Assembly: GCA_905221605.1 (NCBI GenBank) | Contig: CAJNDS010002160.1 | Coordinates: 228,501-292,500 of the forward strand | DNA: 64,000 nucleotides | Reading direction: 5' to 3' | Source of the DNA: Symbiodinium natans | Lineage: Eukaryota > Sar > Dinophyceae > Suessiales > Symbiodiniaceae | Shown: in pieces, positions 46,801-55,793 of the stretch | How positions within the stretch are numbered: the first letter of the stretch is position 1 | Layout of the letters: each line of letters opens with the position of its first letter | Position numbers and translations under genes: made by a program | Notes under the pieces: generated by a model | The model's database searches: none | What the model saw: only the letters and a program-made list of their open reading frames with translations | What the model was told of the DNA's origin: nothing

Positions 46801-49800
46801 GGGAACAACGTAGCATAGCAAAGATGACCGCGATGGAAAGCCCCTCGTCCTGGAGGAAACTCTAAACCTTCAGCCCCAAAGCCAAATTAAAATGCAAACT
46901 TTAAGCCCTGTAAACCCAAGACGTCTTTGACAACCAAGCCTAAAACTTCCCTATAAACCCTACACCCTAAACACTAAACCCTAAACCCTCTAAGCCCAAG
47001 TTGTTTCTGAAACGATGTGGCAGAGAAAGGACCTGCTTTTTGCAGGCGGCGCGGTGAAGCTGGACAACAAGCAGCTGTCCATTGAGCCCCCCGGTGCAGT
47101 TTAGGGTTTAGGGTTTAGGGTTTAGGGTTTAGGGTTTAGGGTTTAGGGTTCAGGGTTTAGGGTTTAGGGTTCCCTCTTCCTTTTTTGTTGCTTGGGGTTT
47201 GAAGAGTCCTCGGCCTACCGTAGTACTCCCTGGACGCCTCCCCAAGAAACTGTAGCAACGGTTACAAGGTGCACGTCCCAATGTCTGAATAGTGTATAGG
47301 TCACCCTATCTTCCCCTAAGCTGTACACCCTAAGCCCTACTGTAGGTAGACATACCTCAGCACTCAAAATCCTCCAGATACCCCCCAAACCCCAAAGCCC
47401 AAACCCCAAACCCAATCCCCAAACCCCAAACCCTAAACCCTAAACCCTAAACCCTAAACCCTAAACCCCAAGCCCTAAATCCTAAACCCGAAGCCCTACC
47501 CCTAAAACCCCCAGACCCGCACTTCATGGCAAGCTGTGGAAGGCTTGTGGCCTGCCGACCTAAGACTGGAGCCTCCTAACATGAAAGCCCATAAAGCATA
47601 TGAACACTAAACCCTAAACCCTAAACCCTAAACCCTAGACCCTAGACCCTAGACCCTAGACCCTAAACCCTAAACCCTAAACCCTATGAACCCTAAACCT
47701 GCGTCCCAATGCCCCTAAGCATGAAAGGGTGCGGAGTTTCACACAGTCAGACTCGAGGGCTTGAGGGTGTAGGGATTTTGAACCCCAAACCCTAAACCCT
47801 AAACCCTAAACCCTAAACCCTAAACCCCAAACCCTAAACCCTAAACCCTAAACCCTAAACCCTAAACCCTAACCCTAAACCCTAAACCCTAAACCCGAGC
47901 TTCGTAGCTGAAGGAGTACACTTTCCACTTTTGCCAGAATCGTTAATCCCCTAAAGAACTGAAAGCGCAGACAACTGAGCAACTAAGTAAGGTGGCTTAA
48001 CCCCAAAGACGCCTGTCTTGGCAGCCCAGTGGTACCCTTTTACTTTTTTTGGTCCAAGGTTCCCCCCTTACAAAGTGACCAACCTCCAAACAGGGTGCCT
48101 TTGCTACAACATGGTTACTAGGCAAGCTGTAGACTTTTAAGCCCGAAGACTTGAATCCTACACAGCTGCATCCTTTTTATCAACTCTTCCCCCGAGTCTT
48201 TGAGGTCCAGGGACTTAAGCCCGTTGAGCTTTTAGCCCCGAACGCTAAACCCGATACAAAAATAGGTACAGGGTCCCTTAGGGTTAAACCCTAAACCCTA
48301 AACCCTAAACCCCAAACCCTAAACCCTAAACCCTAAACCCTAATCCCTCAACCCTGAACCCTGAACCCTGAACCCTGAACCCTGAACCCTGAACCCTGAA
48401 CCCTAAACCCTAAACCCTACACCCACCTACCACAGCCGAGGAACAACGCTCGAAGTTTGGGCCTCAACTGGTGCGCCTTCCGACCGCAGCGCCTGGATTT
48501 GCACCGATTTCCGATTTTTCGTTGTGTTTTAAACCCTAAACCCTAAACCCTAAACCCTAAACCCTAAACCCTAAACCCTAAACCCCCTTTTCCCTAAGGC
48601 TCAAGAGAGCCCCAAAAACCTGTTAGAACACGGCCTTTTGGCCCAGAAACATTCAAATAAGAGTCCTTGGAGCTTTAGGCTTTAGGGTTTAGGGTTTAGG
48701 GTTTAGGGTTTAGGGCTTAGGGCTTAGGGCTTAGGGCTTCGGGCTTAGGGTTTTGTGAGTGGCTTGGGGCCTTAGGAAGGGGTTGGGCGACTCTGGGGCT
48801 TAGGGCTTCACTTGGTTTTGTGGTGGGATAGGGTTTAGGGTTTAGGGTTTAGGGTTTTAGGGTTTCGGGTTTCGGGTTTTAGGGTTTTAGGGTTTTAGGG
48901 TTTTAGGGTTTAGGGTTTTAGGGTTTTAGGGTTTTAGGGTTATAGGGTTTTAGGGTTTTAGGGTTTTAGGGTTTTAGGGTCTTAGGGTCTTAGGGTTAGT
49001 GGTGAGGGGCAGGGCTTGTTTCTTGCAGTGAAGAGCCCAATGTCGCCACGTACGCCACCGACACATCAAGCAACCGCCTACTGTAACCTTATGTGTCCAA
49101 GGGCTCTGTTTTTGTTACGGTGTTTGGGGGCAACCGCCATGAGGAAGGGTTTAGGTTTCAGGTGAGTCAGCCTTTCTGCGTGGGTTCGCGTGATTTGTGT
49201 TGGTGTAGTTTTGAAAATGCTCTGGGCCTTCTTTTCAACGATGGGTGTTTGTAGAAAGTGTGGTTAATTCATCAGCTCTCTCTCTCTCTCTCTCTTCAGC
49301 TTTCTTCCCAACCCTACGAAAAAAAGCGCGTATCTCGCAATGTCGTCTCAGGGTTCAGGGTTCAGGGTTCAGGGTTCAGGGTTTAGGGTTGAGGGTTTCA
49401 GGTTTAGGGTTTAGGGTTTACGGTTTAGGGCCACTGCCAAGGTACATTTACGGGCCGAAAACGAACAAGCGAGATTACATTGACTGGTTTCTTGCTCCTC
49501 TCTGCAATTGGCCGGCCTGGCGTTGGGTTTAGGGTTTAGGGTTTAGGGTCTAGGGTGAGGCTTGAAGTGTTGGCAGTTTGAGGTTTAGGGTCTAGCGTTT
49601 AGGGAGCACAGGTGGAGGCAGAGAGACAGCACTTCAGTGATTGCATCCCTAAACCCTAAACCCTAAACCCTTTGTCCACGACCTGGTCAGGGCCGACCTC
49701 AACACTTCTTCCCTTATCCCTGAACCCTAAACACCGTGAACCCTGAAGCCAAGCGCTTCTTACCCTAAACCCTGAACCCTGAACCCTAAACCCTATACCC

Positions 49801-52800
49801 AAAAACCCTAAACCCTAAACCCTAAACCCTAAACCCCAAATTCCTTCCGTTGCAAGGATCGCATCTCACGCGATCTACCCTTTCCGCTGCCGGCAGATGG
49901 CTCGCTCTTCACCACCCTCACGAACAGCGAGGATGTTGCAGGCCGGACCGAACCGGAAATCTGGGGGTTTAGGGTTTAGGGTTTAGGGTTTAGGGTTTAG
50001 GGTTTAGGGTTAAGGGTTAAGGGTTTAGGGTTTCGGGACCCAAAACCCTCAATCCTGTCTCGGATGTTCACGGGAGGCTCTGCTCTACGACATGGGACCC
50101 AACTCCCTAGACATCAATGCACCCTAAACCCTAAACTATGAACCCCGAACCCTGAACCCTGGGGTTTACAGGGTTTAGCCCCTTTCAGAACTCGAGGCTT
50201 CCCTTCTCTTGTAGGTTATCATGAAAATTCCTGAGCCTTCAACCCTAAACCCTAAACCCGTTGTTTGAGGCACTCGTGGTGCTGAGCTACGTTACCAAAA
50301 TGAAGCCATAGCTTCCTTCGGATCAGGGGGTTTAGGGTTTCTGTTTCAAGGGAATATGAAACGCATAACTTAACGTTATTAAGGGAACATGAAACATATA
50401 TACCATCTAATTAGTTCTAAGGGGAGTCCGTACAGGAAGATAAAAGCCCGGAGCACCAAGCGAGGGGAATCCATGCGTCCCACGAAGCCCTGCTCTGGCA
50501 AGGGATGATGGCGAGCGTTGTCGGAAGCTCCGTCCTTGAATGGTCACAAGGGTTTAGGAGAGGCCACATACTTGGGGTGTAGTTATCTACTATTTGCTTA
50601 GGAACACCCAAAACAAACAGACACGAATTCCTGTTTTCACTTTATCGGAAGAATACTCTTCTTGTGGGGGGAGGGGTTCTTAAGCACACAGTTGTTATCG
50701 AGGTTTTGAAGCCGAAGTTATGTCAGCGCCAGGATGCGCTTTAAATTCAAGGGCTTGCTACAAGGTCTTCAAATTTGGGATGTACAAGCCCAAGCCCTCA
50801 ACCAAAGGAGCCGCCATTGGGTCTAACAATGGCAAGGTCGCTCAGGTTTTTGTGCGCTCAATCCCGTTCTCACCCCAACTCACCCCCCTTGAACCCCCAA
50901 ACTGCCATAACTGAGACCGCCTACGGTGCCCCAAACCCCGTGGCCTCCTTCCCATTTCGGGCTTGGGCGACCTTAGAACAACTCCCATGGCAGAAGAAAC
51001 GGCAGGGGCAACTCAGTCCTAAACCCCCAACCACCTCTGCACACTAAAAGCCTGAGCCTTAAATGGGGTTTTCGAAAATAAGGGGCACCGAACATATACA
51101 TATATATATATATACATATGTATATATATATATATACCAAATAGTGATTCCCTTCTAATCAGGACCTCAACAAAACGCCCCTAATTTCGGAAACCTGCAA
51201 ATCCTACCCCAAAACCCGAGAGACCCAAGGAAAAGAGGCGGATGCCTCTGGCGAGGTCTTCAACTGTGCTTCCGATGCGCTCGTGTCCCACAAAGACATA
51301 GTCCAGGCAGTTTACCATGAAGCTTTCTTGACGGTTCACGGGGAACTATTTGTAGTAGACGTTCCCCCAAGTGAGGTGTTTTCTAACCAATTACTTGCAT
51401 CTACAGCTACCCGAGCTATAGCGCTGCAACCCACAACTCTCAGCCCTAAACCCTAGCTGAAAAACCCTAAACCCTAAACCCTAGCCTAAACCCTAGCCTA
51501 AACCCTAAACCCTAAACCCTAGGGGCTGGGCAATGTAGGATTTTTGGTTGAGGAGAGCCACGGCTCCTTTGGGTACTCCATGCAATGCAGACTCATTGCT
51601 TAGGTTCAGGGTTTAGGGTTAGGGTTTGGGGTTTAGGTTTTAGGGTTTAGGGTTTGGGGTTTAGGGCCTTTAGGGCCTTTAGGGCCTTTAGGTTTTGGGG
51701 GTGTCTGAGGTTTAGGAGCTAGGGTCTAGGGCTTAGGGTGATACCTCAATTTCTCGTCTTTGTTCTATTTTGTACGGGTAGAAGGGCGACTGTTGTGGCT
51801 TGGGGCGTTTAATGACTTGAGATGTACACTTGCTGCCGCTGGTCTCAGTCCCCCTTTGCACGAACCGCAGGCAAACAAAGTGTTATCTTCCTTGGCTAGA
51901 TCTCGTTGACCCAAAACCCAAAACCTAAACCCTAAACCCTAAAAGAGGTCACTGTTGAGTTCCTTAGTAGAAGGCACCTCTTACTTGGGGTACTGTACCC
52001 AAAATCGGGACCCTAATTTCGAGAACTGACCATATCTTAGGTGCACTCGAGGGTCATCGTATATATCCCCCTGAAAACCTGAGGGTGCTACAGCTACACC
52101 AAAGCTGTCTGGGAAGTGAAGTTTCTGAAGGGTAGCTGAAGTGTTAAGATGCAACCCTAAACCCTAAACCCTAAACCCTAAACCCTAAACCCTAAACCCT
52201 AAACCCTAAACCCTAAACCCTAAACCCTAAACCCTAAACCCTAAACCCTAAACCCTAAACCCTAAACCTAAACAACTCCAGTGCAGGTAGTGGCAACTGC
52301 ACTGGGGAAAGACCCCAGGGAGGTGCTTGGTAGAGTGGCTCTCTGGCCTCCTTTATGGGAGTTCTGCTCAGGGTCTAGGGTCTAGGGTTTAGGGTTTAGG
52401 GTTTAGGGTTGAGGGTTTAGGGTTTACAGTTTAGGTTTTAGGGTTTAGGGTTTAGGGTTTAGGGTTCAAGGTTCAGTTCAGGGTTTTGGGTTTCAGGGCG
52501 ACTTGGCCGGTGTAAATTCGAAGTTCGCAAGTTTCATGTTGGGTCCATTGGTATGTTGCTCTACTCTTGTCTCGACTGATACCTGTATGCGCTGTACATA
52601 ATTAACCAACCAAGTAAGCATGTACAAGTAACATTTACGCTACACGTCGTTTATAACAAGTAAATACACATACGCAGATAAGTAGGTATATAAGCATCTT
52701 TGTCTGGGTTGCAGGTTGAAAAGGCATGCACTCGCACTCGCTGATGCATGCTGTGTGTGTTTCTCTATCTGAACTACCCGAAGCGAAAACCAGGTGCAGA

Positions 52801-55762
52801 TCGACGTGTTTGGGAGTTTGGGGGTTTAAGCAGATGTCCACGTTAGAAAGGGTTCCAAACAACGCTGTGGTTTCGTTAATTAAGGCTATAGGGGGTTATC
52901 GAGTTGTTTGGGGTTCTGTCGGGTTTTTGCTGGCGTGCTTGTGTTCAGCGACTTCGTGGGCCGCATTCTTGCTAGATTTCCTCTGTAGGACCAAAGCTTG
53001 GAGGTTCAGGGTACTTCTAGCCCAATTATATAAGTGTAGTTATAACCCACTTATAAGCCCCTTAAGTACCCTAATTGGGTTATAATTGGGTTAGAAGTAC
53101 AGTTACAATTGGGTTGCTAACTACCATGAACCTCCAAGAAGTTCCCCTGCATGACAGAAGATCTCGACGTCTGCACGCCTTGTTTTGCTTTTTAGACACA
53201 ACCAATTCGAGAATTCAAGGGTCTCCCTAAACCCCAAACCCCAAGCCCCAAACCCCAAACCCGAAGTTTTGTTTGGTTTTTGGTTTGCTTTGTCATACTT
53301 GGTGCCTCTTGCGCAGCATTATATGGGGGGGCCTCTTGCGTAGGGATTGCAGGAGGCCTGGTTGCACCTCCCTTTGCCCCCCTAAGGTGTAGGGCCCTAA
53401 ACCCTAAACCCTAAACCCTAAACCCTAAACCCTAAACCCTAAACCCTAAACAGGGTTTATAAGTGGTTGCCCTGACCGCATGAGGCAGGCGGCCAGGCGA
53501 TGCAGTAATAAAGGGCGAGTGACACTTGCATTGCGCGTGACATACGTACAGGGTTTAGGGTTTAGGGTTTAGGGTGTAGGGTTTAGGGTTTAGGGTGTAG
53601 GGTTTAGGGTTTAGGGCATACCCACCTACATACACTGACATACACACTTAGGCCATGTTGTGGGTGCTTCTTGCTCTCTCTCCCTGGCTTGCGTGATGGC
53701 ACTTATAAGGTCTCCTCAACCCTCAACCCTCAACCCTAATTCAGCTGTAAACCCCAAGCCCGAAACCCCAAGCCCTAAACCCGAAACCCCAAACCCTAAA
53801 CCCTAAACCCGAAGCCTTGCACCCTGTTAGGGATCGGGGGCTCCAGTGCATGGTTCCTGTGGTGTTTTCAGGTCTACTCGATCGGATAGGTGCACTTTTT
53901 TGAGAGTCATGCTGGCGTTTCTCCCGGGTAAGGTACTAAGATCACTAAAAACACTCCAAACCCTGAAGCCTGCTGAACGTGTGCGTGTGTGTGCGCGCAT
54001 GCTTTTGGGCTTCCGGGTTCTCGGATTTTGCTGCCTGTGATCAGCTGAAGTCCTTCTACAAGGCTGCAGCATTGGGATGAGATGATGTTCTGTCCTGCTG
54101 AAAGCCCGAAGCCCTATGAAGCCTTACGAAGGCCATAACCCTCTAAGACAACCTCAATATTTTCCCCGAAAACCCTAAACCCTAAACCATAAACCCTAAA
54201 CCCTGGTTTCTTGCCGAGCCTCAGGTTTTCTACGACCCAGCTCAGATGAAGGGCGTCGACCTCCCCAAAAAGGGAAAGCTCCCTGCTGGCACCGGATTGC
54301 GCGTTGGGGGGCTTAGGGGTGATCCCTAAGGGAGATGGAACCCTCAACCCTAAACCCACTACGAGCCCCCGGATACCATGCGGAGTGGGGTGACTTCCCC
54401 AAACCTTGTTTCTTTGTTTTGGAAACAGGCTCCAGCTGCATGATCAGGCCAATGGAGGGTTGCTTAAAGGCCACTGAAGCCTTCCACCACGACAGCACGA
54501 CACCCTCTCTTAGGGAATATCTCCGCCCTAAGTCCCGCAACCCTAAACCCTTCTGTTGGTACCTCATTGGGGCACCTTCCTTTGCGGTTAGCCTTAGAAA
54601 ATACCCTGAACCCTGAACCCTAAACCCTAAACCCTACAGTAAACCCTAAACAAAAAGCAAGGTACCGCCAACGTGGTCATGTGGGCCCTTGGGCGTTCCG
54701 ATTCATACTCCCGAAGCCTTAGACGAAGGGTGCCCAAAAAGGGTTGAGGGTTTGGGGTTTAGGGTTTAGGGTTTAGGGATGTTTAGGGTTTAGGGTTTAG
54801 GGTTTAGGGTTTAGGGTTTAGAGATGCTTAGGGATGTTTAGGGATGTTTAGGGTTTAGGGTTTAGGGTTTAGGGTTTAGGGTTTAGGGTTTAGGGTTTAG
54901 GGTAACCTGGACAGACCTGTTTGCTGAGGTTCCCTTTCCGTGAGACCAACTTCGGCGTGGATGTGAAGAAGGCCAAGAAGGCGCGCTGAGTCGGAATCCT
55001 AAGCCCTTAACCCTTAACGCCGAAACTAGCCCTCAAGCCCGAAACTTGTAAACTACCCCCCCAAGCCCCCAAACCCTGACCCCAAACCCCCAAACCCCCA
55101 AACCCCTAAACCCCCAAACCCTGAACCCCTAAACTCCTAAACCCGAAACCGTATTTCCCTAAACCCTAAACCCTAAACCCCAAAAACCTCCTTCGCTCCC
55201 CCCCAAGGTTCTTGGGTGGTCGCCTGCGCACACATTCGAAGGGGACATCGCGGAGTACTATCTGGAGTATTGCCGGCTTGGCAAGGCCCAAAAAGCGGGG
55301 CTTAGGGTGCAGGGTGTAGGGTTTAGGGTTCAGGGTACCTAATTATATGCTCAAAGCAGTCAGTGTAGAAATGGAACCGCCGCTAATGTAGGGGTCTACG
55401 TAGGTTTAGCACTTGCAGGGTTCGTGTATTGTGTGTTTTTGACTTTTTTTCGTGCTAGGGCTTGGTCTGGCACTTCGTTGGGATTTGTCTAGACCGTTTG
55501 CTTTGCGGTTTTAGGTTTATGGTTTAAGGTGTTTAGGGTTTAGGGTTTAGGGTTTAGGGTTTAGGGTTTTTGTTTAGGGTTTGTGTAGTTTGGTTGCGCA
55601 AGGTTGTTGGGGCGAGTTGGAGTGGAAACCTTGCAAATCCCGACTTCCAGAACCCAATGCCTGATCTGTGATGTGGTCGGCTAAATGCACAAACAGCCCA
55701 TGTACACAAACACAAAGCAAAGCTCAACCACCCCCCGCCCCTTCCCCCCCCTCCCCCACCGA

Positions 55763-55793
<31 letters not shown>

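Larger units (their letters stand above)
45229..47045 (+). repeat. Gene B intron 9
   Basis: C-strand 45272-45300; G-strand 45420-45475; 21-bp minisatellite 45587-46287; G-strand 46318-46335; palindrome G copy 46472-46567; AT-rich 46570-46700; C-strand 46955-46992 before the acceptor. Confidence 0.75.
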
